Source: Microbacterium salsuginis (GTDB lineage: Bacteria > Actinomycetota > Actinomycetes > Actinomycetales > Microbacteriaceae). Taken from it: 64,000 bases of DNA. The stretch spans positions 1,426,001 to 1,490,000 of the forward strand of contig NZ_JABACI010000001.1 of assembly GCF_012524205.1 (NCBI RefSeq), given 5' to 3'. Of the stretch, positions 46,940 through 55,356 are shown one piece after another. A model generated the notes under the pieces. The model did not search any database, had not been told where the DNA came from, and saw only the letters and a list, made by a program, of their open reading frames with translations. Every line of letters starts with the position of its first letter. The first letter of the stretch is position 1. The position numbers and the translations under genes are program-made.

Positions 46940-47995
46940 ATCATCGACGTCACCGACGCCTCCCGCCCGTATCTCCGAATCGCCACCGAAGAAGCGTGGG
47001 CGCCGCCGGAGCTGATCGACCTCTATCGCCGGCACCTGTCCGAGCGGACCATCGACGATGTCGGGTTCGAAAGCCTGATGGGGTACTTCCTCGGTTCGTC
47101 CCACCCTCAGCCCCGGTCCGTCGTGGAGCGGCTGCAGGATGCGGCCGCCCGCCGCCTCGCCGATATGGATGCGACGGGTATCGACCACCAGGTCCTGGCC
47201 ATGACGGCGCCCGGAACCCAGGTGCTGGACGCCGACGAGGGATCCCGCGTGGCGCGTCTGGCCAACGACCGGCTTGCCGCGATCTGCCAGGCCAACCCGA
47301 CGCGGTTCTCCGCTCTGGCCGCGGTGTCGTACGAGGACGTCGGCGCGGCGGTGGCGGAGCTGCGACGCGCGGTCACCGACCTGGGGCTGAAGGGCTTGAT
47401 CCTGAACGACCACATCAGGGGCTCGTACATCGACGACCCCCGGTTCGCGCCGATCCTCGCCGAACTCGAGGCCCTGGACGTGCCGCTCTATCTTCATCCC
47501 CACAGCCCGCCGAACAGCATGATCGCCCCGTATCGCGAGGCGGGGCTGGATGGGGCGATCCACGGGTTCGGCGCGAGCGCAGGCTTGCACCTCCTGCGCA
47601 TCATCACGTCCGGCGTCTTCGATCGTCACCCTCGGCTGCGCGTGGTCGTGGGGCACCTGGGCGAAGGTCTGCCCTTCTGGCTCTTCCGCATCGACCACAT
47701 GCACGCCAAGCAGGTCGCATCGGGAAGGTATGAGCAGATCCAACCCCTGCGACAGCGGCCATCGGAGTATTTCTCCACGAACATCTGGCTGACGACGTCG
47801 GGCATGCCGTGGGAGCCGGCGATCATGTTCACCCGTGACGTGGTCGGCGCCGATCGCGTCATGTACGCGATGGACTACCCGTATCAGTTCGAGGAATCCG
47901 AGGTCGCGGCGCAGGACGCGCTCCCCATCAGCGACGCCGAGAAGTCCGCGTTCTTCGAGCTCACGGCGAGGCGCGTGTTCGGCCTCGACTTCTGA
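46940..47995 (+). CDS. Amidohydrolase, LigW/gamma-resorcylate decarboxylase type, with no standard start codon
   Basis: About 351 aa. The conserved N-terminus RIATEEAWAPPELIDLYR (Glu metal ligand in TEEA), YLHPHSPPNSM, VVVGHLGEGLPFWLFRIDH and YAMDYPYQ mark the metal-dependent aromatic decarboxylases (5-carboxyvanillate, 2,6-dihydroxybenzoate). The frame has no ATG, GTG or TTG between the previous stop and the conserved N-terminus. AAAGGA lies six bases before an ATC at 46940, which is the most likely start, either as a rare AUC initiator or a mutated ATG. The first in-frame ATG (47078) would delete the metal motif. Last gene of the operon from 39082; likely removes a carboxyl group from an aromatic acid. 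Confidence 0.78.
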   Translation: MIDVTDASRPYLRIATEEAWAPPELIDLYRRHLSERTIDDVGFESLMGYFLGSSHPQPRSVVERLQDAAARRLADMDATGIDHQVLAMTAPGTQVLDADEGSRVARLANDRLAAICQANPTRFSALAAVSYEDVGAAVAELRRAVTDLGLKGLILNDHIRGSYIDDPRFAPILAELEALDVPLYLHPHSPPNSMIAPYREAGLDGAIHGFGASAGLHLLRIITSGVFDRHPRLRVVVGHLGEGLPFWLFRIDHMHAKQVASGRYEQIQPLRQRPSEYFSTNIWLTTSGMPWEPAIMFTRDVVGADRVMYAMDYPYQFEESEVAAQDALPISDAEKSAFFELTARRVFGLDF

Positions 47996-48021
47996 ACGCG
48001 GCACGGCGCGTCACGGATGAA

Positions 48022-49383
48022 TCACGGCGCGGGCTCTCGCTCGGGGCGGAGCATCACGCCGGGCTTGAGCTGGGCGAAGGATCCGCCCCGCTCGAGGCCG
48101 CTCGCTGCGGAGATCTCGTCCGCACGGACGTTCAGCGCACGCGGCTGCGCGACGTTCGCCCATCGGCCGGTGTCGAGGCGCTCCTGCAGAGCCGTCACCA
48201 TTGCGGCCACTTCGGCATCGGCGTAGGCGCAGTGCCCGGGCCTGTCGACGAACGCCTGACGGACGAGGTCCTGGCCGCCGTGCGCACGCACCCGGTCGGC
48301 GTAGGTTCCCGCCTGCCCGATCGTCGGCGCGGCGTCACCCGTCTCGTGCAGCGACAGCACGGGGTCTGAGATGTCGCCGGTCGGCGTGGCGTTCCGCTGC
48401 ATGTAGGCGACGGCGTCCTGGTCGGCGGCGATCCGCTCCCCCGCGTTCAGCGCGGCGAGGTCCGCCTCGAGCGAGAGGCCGGCGTCGCGGTAGAGGTCGC
48501 GCACGAGCGCGTGCTGGCCCGAATCACGCAGGGCGCGTACGTAGTCCACGCCGGTGTTCCAAGAGAAGTTGCCGCCCGCGCGCTGCTCCAGCGGCTGGCG
48601 CGGGGACACTGCACCCCACAGGAAGATGCGCGCCAGCTGCTCCTGCTGCGCATGGATGTCGTGCTTCGCGGGGCGCTCGGTACCCGCCTGCGACCACGTG
48701 GGCATCTGCGCGAGCGTCGCGGCCAGCGCGATGCGCGCCCTTCCCTCGGGAGTCTGCTGCGCGGTCTCGACGACGGCGCGGAACGCCGCCTGGCGTGCCG
48801 GCTCGTCGGTGACGTCGACCAGCTCGAGTGCGGTGTCGCCCGGCGCGAGCAGCGTCTTGAGCGCATACGTCCCGTCGAGCGACGCGTTGAGCATCGGGAT
48901 CGCGCCGGCGATCGACCCGCACAGCGGCAGCGCGCCGTCGAAGACGTCGGGGTTCTGCTCCAGCAGCGCGACGGAGATCTGGCCGCCCATCGACGAGCCC
49001 CACGCGATCACGTGCTCGGGCTCGCCGAGCAGACCCGATGCCTGCGCCACGACGTCGGGCTGTGCGTCGAGGAGCTCCTCGACGGCCCAGCCCGAGCCGG
49101 CGGCGGCCCCGGCGACGGCGTATCCCTGATCGGTGAGCCACTCGACCACCTCGGCGGACGGGCCGGCTGTGGCGACCCCGCCCCCTCCGCCGTACCCGGG
49201 ACTCCACGTCAGCAGCGTGCCGTTCCAGTCGGCGGGCTCGTACAGCACGTACGACCCGCCTCCGGGCAGGGTGCCGCGGTGCTCGGTCTCGGCCTGGACG
49301 GCGGTCGCCGCGGGCGCGGCCGAGACCGCGAGCGCGACGGATGCTGCGACCGCGATCGTTGCGCGGGTGAATCGTGATGACAT
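48022..49383 (-). CDS. Secreted alpha/beta hydrolase
   Basis: 453 aa with a Sec signal peptide (about residues 1-31, TRATIAVAASVALAVSAAPAATAVQA) and no lipobox, so it is probably released. The mature part begins RGTLPGGGSYVLYEPADWNGTLLTWSPGYGG, has the nucleophile elbow GSSMGGQ at about residue 130, and late VLSLHETGDAAPTIGQ (acid region) and RPGHCAYADAE with the catalytic His. Such proteins are esterases or depolymerase-like hydrolases. It is convergent with the decarboxylase gene and divergent, over 306 bases, from the PhnD-like gene; extracellular cleavage to a product that the importer takes up is an attractive but unproven link. Confidence 0.82.
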   Translation of the reverse strand: MSSRFTRATIAVAASVALAVSAAPAATAVQAETEHRGTLPGGGSYVLYEPADWNGTLLTWSPGYGGGGGVATAGPSAEVVEWLTDQGYAVAGAAAGSGWAVEELLDAQPDVVAQASGLLGEPEHVIAWGSSMGGQISVALLEQNPDVFDGALPLCGSIAGAIPMLNASLDGTYALKTLLAPGDTALELVDVTDEPARQAAFRAVVETAQQTPEGRARIALAATLAQMPTWSQAGTERPAKHDIHAQQEQLARIFLWGAVSPRQPLEQRAGGNFSWNTGVDYVRALRDSGQHALVRDLYRDAGLSLEADLAALNAGERIAADQDAVAYMQRNATPTGDISDPVLSLHETGDAAPTIGQAGTYADRVRAHGGQDLVRQAFVDRPGHCAYADAEVAAMVTALQERLDTGRWANVAQPRALNVRADEISAASGLERGGSFAQLKPGVMLRPEREPAP

Positions 49384-49689
49384 GACGTCCTCCCTGGTGG
49401 CGCGCTCACGTTCCGAGCATCAGCGCTCGGGGCGTGCCGCCGACTCCGGCTATCGAGGAACGAGCGACACTTCTCAGTGCGTTCGACCTGACATCTGTTG
49501 CGCATGACCTTGGCATCGATCCGGCGCGCCTGTCAACGGTTAATCGAGAGAAGATCAATGGTTGACTTTCTCAACGGTTCATGGTGTCCTCGATACACGA
49601 CACTTCCAACGACGGACGTAATGAAAACTGCGACAAGCCAAAGACGGCACTCGCTACACGGACGTCGAGGTCTAGCGAAAGGTGCAGTG
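49384..49689. promoter_or_regulatory. 306-base divergent intergenic region with three TCAACGGTT-like repeats
   Basis: This is the only gap above 300 bases. It is AT-richer than its surroundings. It holds TCAACGGTT at 49533-49541 and 49571-49579 and TCAATGGTT at 49555-49563, plus a GTCAAC/GTTGAC inverted pair (49532-49537 and 49562-49567). A TTGACT (49562-49567) could be a plus-strand -35, but the -10 at 17 bases (TGTCCT) is poor. The repeats are probably binding sites for the regulator of the PhnD-type importer operon. No gene was seen here. Confidence 0.45.
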
Positions 49690-50682
49690 ATGAAGCAGGC
49701 GCTCCGTGCGGCGGCGGCGATCGTGGCCGCCGGCATACTCCTCACCGGCTGCGGTGCGAGCCCGAACGCCCGACCGGATGACGGCGACTCGACGCAGGCG
49801 CCGTCCGAGCTGGTGTTCGCGGTCGTTCCCACCGACGACAGCGAAGAGCTCGAGAACTCCTTCCGCCCGGTCGTCGCGGCCATCGAGGAGGTCACCGGCA
49901 TCCCCACTCGTATCGAGGCGGTGACGAACAACGCCGGCGTCATCGAGGCGCAGGTCGCCGAGCGAGTCGACATCGCGACGTATGGCGCGTTCTCGTACTA
50001 CCTCGCATCCGACGTGGCCGAGGTCACGCCGGTCGCCAAGGACCAGCGCACACCCGAGCCGGGCTCGGGTGCCGTTCGCTCGGTGGGGGTCGTGGTGCCG
50101 GGCTCCGACATCACGTCGATCGAGGATGTCGCGGGCAAGAACGTGTGCTTCACCGACCCGGCCTCCACGACGGGGTACCTCACCGCCGCGGCCGATCTCA
50201 CCGACGCGGGCATCGACCCCGAGGACGACATCAACCCGGTCTTCGTCGGCTCGCACGATGTCGCCGTCACGCAGATGATCGCCGGCGACTGCGACATCGC
50301 CTTCGTCGCCGAGACCTTCGTCACCACGATCCTCCCCGAGCGCGGCCTCATCGCCGAGGGCGACACCGAGACCGTGTGGACGTCCGACCCGATTCCCGGC
50401 ACCCCGATCGTCGTCGGAGACTGGCTCGGCGAAGAGCTTCGCGACCAGATCGTCGAGGCCGTCACCGGGTACAACGCCGTCACCGCCTACGAGGCCGGGC
50501 TGTGCGACGACTTCACCCGGGAAGCGCCCCCGGAGTGGGGCTCGGAGTACGCCGGCGAGACCGCATGCCTGTGGGGCGGCACCGGAGCGTTCGCCTTCGA
50601 ACCCGCCGACAGCTCGGACTACGACGTCATCGGCGCGATCTGCGAGGCCCTGAACACCGACGTGTGCCGCAGCGAGGGCTGA
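49690..50682 (+). CDS. Phosphonate-type ABC transporter substrate-binding lipoprotein (PhnD family)
   Basis: 330 aa. A lipoprotein signal (MKQALRAAAAIVAAGILLTGC) ends with Cys at residue 21. The PhnD/PBPb features are VFAVVPTDDSEELENSFRPVVAAIEEVTGIPTR, VAERVDIATYGAFSYYLAS, DVAGKNVCFTDPASTTGYL (the phosphonate-binding Ser/Thr region) and GDCDIAFVAETF. The start ATG 49690 was chosen for its signal peptide. No C-P lyase or phosphonatase gene is near; the downstream partners are a P450 and PaaX, so the ligand may be phosphite, a phosphonate or a quite different anion. Confidence 0.88.
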   Translation: MKQALRAAAAIVAAGILLTGCGASPNARPDDGDSTQAPSELVFAVVPTDDSEELENSFRPVVAAIEEVTGIPTRIEAVTNNAGVIEAQVAERVDIATYGAFSYYLASDVAEVTPVAKDQRTPEPGSGAVRSVGVVVPGSDITSIEDVAGKNVCFTDPASTTGYLTAAADLTDAGIDPEDDINPVFVGSHDVAVTQMIAGDCDIAFVAETFVTTILPERGLIAEGDTETVWTSDPIPGTPIVVGDWLGEELRDQIVEAVTGYNAVTAYEAGLCDDFTREAPPEWGSEYAGETACLWGGTGAFAFEPADSSDYDVIGAICEALNTDVCRSEG

Positions 50683-50690
50683 CGCGCACG

Positions 50691-51494
50691 ATGACCGCCG
50701 TCCAGGGAGCACCCGTGATGCCCGACACCGTCGCTGTTCCGCCGCAGCCCAGCATCGTCCTGCGCGACGTGAGCATGCATTTCGGCGAGAAGGTCGTGCT
50801 CGACGCAGTGAATCTGACGGTCTCCCCCGGCCAGTTCGTGGCGCTCGTCGGTCCGTCCGGCGCAGGCAAGTCGACTCTGCTCCGGCTGATCAACGGCAGC
50901 CATCGGCCGACCGGCGGCGCACTGACGGTGCTGGGCGTGAACCCCGCCACGTGCGGGCGTGGCGAACTGCGTCGACTGCGCACGCGCACCGGCTTCGTCT
51001 TCCAGCAGTTCGGTCTGGTGGGCCGGCTGAGCGCGATGGAGAACGTGCTCATGGGCGCGCTGGGATCGCTCCGGATGCCGCGCTACGGCGTCTCGACGTA
51101 TCCCCGGGCGCTTCGCGAGCGGGCCGCGGCCAACCTCGAGCGCGTCGGACTGCTCGAGCAGCGCTACCAGCGATGCGACACGCTCTCGGGCGGTCAGCAG
51201 CAGCGCGTCGCCATCGCGCGCACGCTGATGCAGGAGGCGGAGCTCGTGCTCGCCGACGAGCCGGTGGCCTCGCTGGACCCGAATGCGAGCCTGTCGGTCC
51301 TGCACACGCTCCGCAAGCTCGCGGCGGAGGACGGGTTCACGGTGATCTGCTCGCTTCACCAGGTGGAGCTGGCACTCGAGGTCTCGGACCGCGTCGTCGC
51401 GGTGCGCGACGGATCGTTCATCCTCGACACGCCGACGGCGCAGACCAGCCAGGAGGACATCCGGGCTGTGTACGCCCAGGCGAAGCGGGCATGA
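50691..51494 (+). CDS. Phosphonate-type ABC transporter ATP-binding protein (PhnC family)
   Basis: 267 aa. Walker A is GPSGAGKST, signature [15 protein letters not shown], Walker B LVLADEPVASLD, and switch SLHQVELA, the PhnC-type wording. A PhnC-like FQQFGLVGRLSAMENVLMGALG Q-loop follows Walker A. Two starts are possible: ATG 50691, eight bases after the PhnD stop, and ATG 50718, which has AGGGAG eight bases ahead. It overlaps the permease gene (ATGA). Confidence 0.9.
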   Translation: MTAVQGAPVMPDTVAVPPQPSIVLRDVSMHFGEKVVLDAVNLTVSPGQFVALVGPSGAGKSTLLRLINGSHRPTGGALTVLGVNPATCGRGELRRLRTRTGFVFQQFGLVGRLSAMENVLMGALGSLRMPRYGVSTYPRALRERAAANLERVGLLEQRYQRCDTLSGGQQQRVAIARTLMQEAELVLADEPVASLDPNASLSVLHTLRKLAAEDGFTVICSLHQVELALEVSDRVVAVRDGSFILDTPTAQTSQEDIRAVYAQAKRA

Positions 51495-53125
51495 TGTCGC
51501 AGACGCTCGAGCGGCCCCCGAGCCGGCGTCGGCCCGCGACCCGGCCGCCGCGGCCCGCGGCAGCGACGATCGGCATCCCGCTCGCGTATCTCGCCGTCAC
51601 CCTCTTCGCGCTGTGGTGGCTCGACATCCGCCCGGGCGCCCTGATCGCGGGGCTCGAAGACATCGCGCGGCTGCTGCAGAGGATGGTGCCGCCCACGATC
51701 GGCGAGCCCGCGTCGCTGGCCGCCCTGGCCATCGAGACCCTGTGGATCGCGATCGCGGGCACGGGCGTCGCGACGATCGCGTCGGTGTTCCTCGGCGCCG
51801 CGGCATCCCGCCACTTCACCGGACCGCGGTTCATCGGCTGGCTCGCGCGCGGCATCATCGTGGTCACCCGAGCGATCCCGTCCCTGGTCTTCGCGCTGAT
51901 CCTGGTGCGCATCGTCGGGCTCGGGCCCCTCGCCGGCGCCATGGCGATCGGGCTGCACTCGATCGGGATGATCGGCAAGATGTTCGCGGACGTCTTCGAG
52001 GAGCTGGATCCGGCACCCGGCGAGGCCGTCCGCGCGGTGGGGTCCGGCCGCGTGCAGAACTTCGTCGCGACGACGCTGAGCCGTGCCCTGCCGAGCATGA
52101 TCTCGATCGTGCTGTACCGCCTCGACATCAACATCCGCTCGTCCGCCGTCCTGGGACTCGTAGGTGCCGGCGGCATCGGCCTCGCGCTGCAGACGGCGAT
52201 CGGCTCGCTGGACTACCAGCGGGCGCTGGGCATCATCCTCGTCATCGTCGGCATGCTGCTCATCCTCGAGCTCGTCTCCTACCTCGCGCAGCGGGCCCTC
52301 GCCGAGCACGCCGAGGAGAACACCACGGCGCAGCTGTACGGCGCCGGCCGAGCTGTGTCGTCCCCGGGCTGGAACCGCTCGCGCGCCCTGCGCGTGGAGT
52401 CGGGCATCGTCGCCGGCGCCGTGTTCGTGTGGTCGGTGGGCCAGGTGCTCGCCGATCCTCCCCGCATCGCCACGGTGTGGGAGAACGCGGTCCGCGTGCT
52501 TGCCGGCTTCTTCCCTCCGGTGTTCTCGCTCGAGATGGCGTACGGCATCTTCGAGAGCGTCATCATGGCGCTCTCGGCCACGACCTTCGGCGTGCTGTTC
52601 GGCGTCGTCATCGCCGTGCTCTCGACCCGTCACCTCGTCCGCTTCGAGCCGCTCGCACTCGCTCTGCGCGGCCTCATGGTCCTGGTTCGCGGCGTGCCCG
52701 ACATCATCTTCGCGCTGCTGTTCGTCGCCGCCCTCGGGCTGGGCCCGTTCGCGGGCTTCCTCGCTCTCACGATCTCGTGCACGGCGCTCGCGGCGAAGTT
52801 CTTCACGGATGCCCTGGTGCGAGTGGATCCCTCCCCGCTCCGTGCGCTCGAGGCCACCGGCGCCGGCCGCCTGCAGGTCTTTGTCAGCGGGGTGTGGCCG
52901 CAGTTCGTGCCGAGCTTCATCGGCAACAGCCTCTTCACCTCCGACCTGGCGCTGCGGGAGTCGGCGGTGCTGGGCATCGTGGGTGCCGGCGGCATCGGAT
53001 TCCTCCTGGACGAATCCGTCGCGACCCTGCAGTACGACGTGACGGCCGGCATCCTCATCTCGCTCATCATCGTCGTGGTCGGCCTGGAGGCCGTCGCGCG
53101 GTGGGCGAGGAGAAAGGTGATCTGA
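51491..53125 (+). CDS. Fused double permease of a phosphonate-type ABC transporter (PhnE-PhnE)
   Basis: 544 aa, about twice a normal PhnE (about 260-280). Two homologous halves are visible, each with a long helix set and its own ATPase-docking loop: AVRAVGSGRVQNFVATTLSRALPS near residue 180 and ALEATGAGRLQVFVSGVWPQFVPS near residue 455. Each half repeats the AVLG(L/I)VGAGGIG block about 40 residues later. A polar linker near residues 275-300 joins them. The two halves probably form the complete channel in one chain. It overlaps the ATPase stop by 4 bases and is followed by the P450 after one base. Confidence 0.9.
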   Translation: MMSQTLERPPSRRRPATRPPRPAAATIGIPLAYLAVTLFALWWLDIRPGALIAGLEDIARLLQRMVPPTIGEPASLAALAIETLWIAIAGTGVATIASVFLGAAASRHFTGPRFIGWLARGIIVVTRAIPSLVFALILVRIVGLGPLAGAMAIGLHSIGMIGKMFADVFEELDPAPGEAVRAVGSGRVQNFVATTLSRALPSMISIVLYRLDINIRSSAVLGLVGAGGIGLALQTAIGSLDYQRALGIILVIVGMLLILELVSYLAQRALAEHAEENTTAQLYGAGRAVSSPGWNRSRALRVESGIVAGAVFVWSVGQVLADPPRIATVWENAVRVLAGFFPPVFSLEMAYGIFESVIMALSATTFGVLFGVVIAVLSTRHLVRFEPLALALRGLMVLVRGVPDIIFALLFVAALGLGPFAGFLALTISCTALAAKFFTDALVRVDPSPLRALEATGAGRLQVFVSGVWPQFVPSFIGNSLFTSDLALRESAVLGIVGAGGIGFLLDESVATLQYDVTAGILISLIIVVVGLEAVARWARRKVI

Positions 53126-53126
53126 C

Positions 53127-54374
53127 ATGAGTGCATGCCCCTACTCGGCCGGTGCGGACGACGGCGTCGACACTCGCATCCGCGCGGAGCGCGCGAGCGA
53201 ATGGACGCCCGAGCAGGACGAGACGTTCGGCAGCGCACACCACCAGTACGCCGAGCTGCGAGCGACCAGTCCGTTCCCGTGGAGCGAGGAGTTCGGCGGG
53301 TTCTGGGCGGCCACCACCTACGAGGACGTCGCCTGGATCACGCAGGACGAGCGATTCATCACCTCGGTGCAGAACGTCGTCCCCCACGTGCCCCGCTCGT
53401 CACGGCGCCCGCCGCTGCACTTCGACCCACCCGAGCACACCGCCTATCGGCACGCGATCGACCCCGTGATGCGTCGCAGCGTCGTGGCCTCACACGAACC
53501 CGCCTTCCGGGCGAGCGCCGAGGAGCACATCGCGTCGATGGTCGCTCGCGGCCGCGGCGACGGCGTGGCGGACTTCGCCGCTCCGTTCGTCGTCGACTGC
53601 TTCGCCGCCTATCTCGGCGTCTCGGCCCGGCTCGCCGCACGGGTGCGCGAGATCGGCGTGCGCTACGGCTTCGCGATCCAGGACATGGATGACGCGGTCA
53701 TCGCCGAGTGCAGTGCCGAGCTGTACGACCTCGCGGAGGGCGTGTACCGCGGGCGCGTGGCAGAAGAGCCCGACCCGGCGACCGACCTCGTGGCGAGCCT
53801 GCACGCCGCGGCGACCGATCCGCACAACCACATCACCGAGCGCACCGCCATCGCCACGATCCGCCAGATGATCGTCGCCGGCATGGCCGCACCGCAGGCG
53901 GTGCTGGGCAGCTGCATCGTCCACCTCGCCCAGGACGCAGAGCTGCAGACCCACCTGCGCCGGCATCCCGAGGACCTTCCGGCCGCCATCGAGGAGTTCC
54001 TGCGCCTGCACGCGCCGTACCGGGTCTTCGCCCGCACGCCCACAGAAGACACCGTCGTGCACGGCCGGCTGGTGCGCGAACGCGAGCCCATCGCGCTCGT
54101 CTTCCCTTCGGCCAACCGGGACCCCGGCGTCTTCGACGACCCCGACAGCTTCGTGCTGCGGCGCAAGAACAACTCTCACCTGGCATTCGGGCGCGGCGCG
54201 CACCGATGCCCGGCCGCGACGATGGGCCGCGTCGAACTGCTCATCGCCCTCGAGACACTCCTCGCGCGCACCACCGCCTTCCACCTCGACGGCGAGGTGC
54301 GGATGATGAACTGGCTCGAGTACGGTCCCCGCGCGGTTCCGCTTCGGATCGAGGCTGGCACAATCGCGGTATGA
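53127..54374 (+). CDS. Cytochrome P450
   Basis: 415 aa soluble bacterial P450. The heme ligand is Cys in FGRGAHRCPAA near residue 358. ExxR is EEFLRL near residue 290, and the HFDPPEHTAYRHAIDPVM segment is at residues about 93-110. The I-helix reads IVAGMAAPQAVLG, so the usual acid-Thr pair for oxygen activation (AGxDTT) is missing. Either oxygen activation differs, as in a few P450s that use substrate or peroxide, or the enzyme does not do normal monooxygenation. It follows the fused permease by one base and overlaps the PaaX start, so it belongs to that operon. No ferredoxin is nearby. Confidence 0.9.
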   Translation: MSACPYSAGADDGVDTRIRAERASEWTPEQDETFGSAHHQYAELRATSPFPWSEEFGGFWAATTYEDVAWITQDERFITSVQNVVPHVPRSSRRPPLHFDPPEHTAYRHAIDPVMRRSVVASHEPAFRASAEEHIASMVARGRGDGVADFAAPFVVDCFAAYLGVSARLAARVREIGVRYGFAIQDMDDAVIAECSAELYDLAEGVYRGRVAEEPDPATDLVASLHAAATDPHNHITERTAIATIRQMIVAGMAAPQAVLGSCIVHLAQDAELQTHLRRHPEDLPAAIEEFLRLHAPYRVFARTPTEDTVVHGRLVREREPIALVFPSANRDPGVFDDPDSFVLRRKNNSHLAFGRGAHRCPAATMGRVELLIALETLLARTTAFHLDGEVRMMNWLEYGPRAVPLRIEAGTIAV

Positions 54375-55297
54375 CGGATCGCCTGCTTCCCCGTGACCAG
54401 CAGGGGGCCCGCTCCCAGCAGCGGCTCACGGTGCTCCTCGGCGACTACTGGCACCTGCGCCCCGAACCGCTGCCCTCGGCCGCGCTCGTCGAGCTGCTCA
54501 GTCTGTTCGACGTCACACCGGCTGGAGCGCGTGCCGCGATCCAGCGGCTCGCCCGGCGCGGGTTCCTGGTGCCGGTGCGCGACGGCCGGACCACCCGGTA
54601 CGCCGTGTCGCCGATGAGTCGCGACAGCGTCGACGCCCACGTGCGGCTGCTGTTCCAGAGCCACGTCGGTCCGGATTGGGACGGGACCTGGACGGTCCTG
54701 AGCTACTCCCTCCCCGAAGAGCAGCGCGGCACCCGCAACCTGCTGCGCGAACTCCTGCGCCAGGCGAGATTCGGGACGCTGCACGATGCGCTCTGGCTGC
54801 GCCCGGGCGATGCGGCATCCGTTGTCGACGGCATCCGCCGCTCTCTCGGCGGAGAGGTCGCCGACGACCGACTCGCCGTCTTCGTCGGCGCGCGCCTGTC
54901 GTCTCCTGCCGAGGCGGAGCTGGTGGGTCAGGCGTTCGGCCTCGATCGAGTGGCGGCCGCGTACCGGGACTTCATCGACGAGTGGTCGCCGGTCGCGAGG
55001 CAGATCGAGCGCGGCACGGGCGACACCGACGGGCAGGCTCTGCAGCAGCGCACGTCGATCATGCGCGACTGGCGCGAGCTGCGCCACGCCGATCCGATGC
55101 TTCCGCGCGAGGTGCTCGGCGAGTCGTTCCCGTTCGACGAGGCGCTCGCGGTGTGCTCGGCAGTGTACGACACGCTGGGTGCGCCCGCCGAGGACACGTT
55201 CCGCCGCGTGCTCGAGCGCCACGCCCCCGAGCTGGCACCGTTCGCGTCGCACCACACGTTCGCCGGCTACGGCTCTGCATCCCGGCCGGTCTCGTGA
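54371..55297 (+). CDS. PaaX-family transcriptional regulator
   Basis: 308 aa. PaaX-like winged helix at about residues 18-85 (QRLTVLLGDYWHLRPEPLPSAALVELLSLFDVTPAGARAAIQRLARRGFLV), the WDGTWTVLSYSLPEE block near residue 105, and the C-terminal LPREVLGESFPFDEA segment. ATG 54371 overlaps the P450 stop (ATGA). It is the second PaaX protein in the window (first at 2206) and again ends an importer operon. It probably represses the PhnDCE-P450 operon in response to a CoA ester or related compound. Confidence 0.88.
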   Translation: MTDRLLPRDQQGARSQQRLTVLLGDYWHLRPEPLPSAALVELLSLFDVTPAGARAAIQRLARRGFLVPVRDGRTTRYAVSPMSRDSVDAHVRLLFQSHVGPDWDGTWTVLSYSLPEEQRGTRNLLRELLRQARFGTLHDALWLRPGDAASVVDGIRRSLGGEVADDRLAVFVGARLSSPAEAELVGQAFGLDRVAAAYRDFIDEWSPVARQIERGTGDTDGQALQQRTSIMRDWRELRHADPMLPREVLGESFPFDEALAVCSAVYDTLGAPAEDTFRRVLERHAPELAPFASHHTFAGYGSASRPVS

Positions 55298-55356
55298 GCC
55301 CGCGTCGGCGACGTGCGCCGCGGCCGGCCCGTACCGGGCGGGGCTAGGCTGGGATC

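Noticed and set aside
49690..53125. A complete phosphonate degradation (phn) locus
   Set aside because: Only the uptake genes are present; no phnG-M, phnX or phosphite dehydrogenase was found in either direction within the window.
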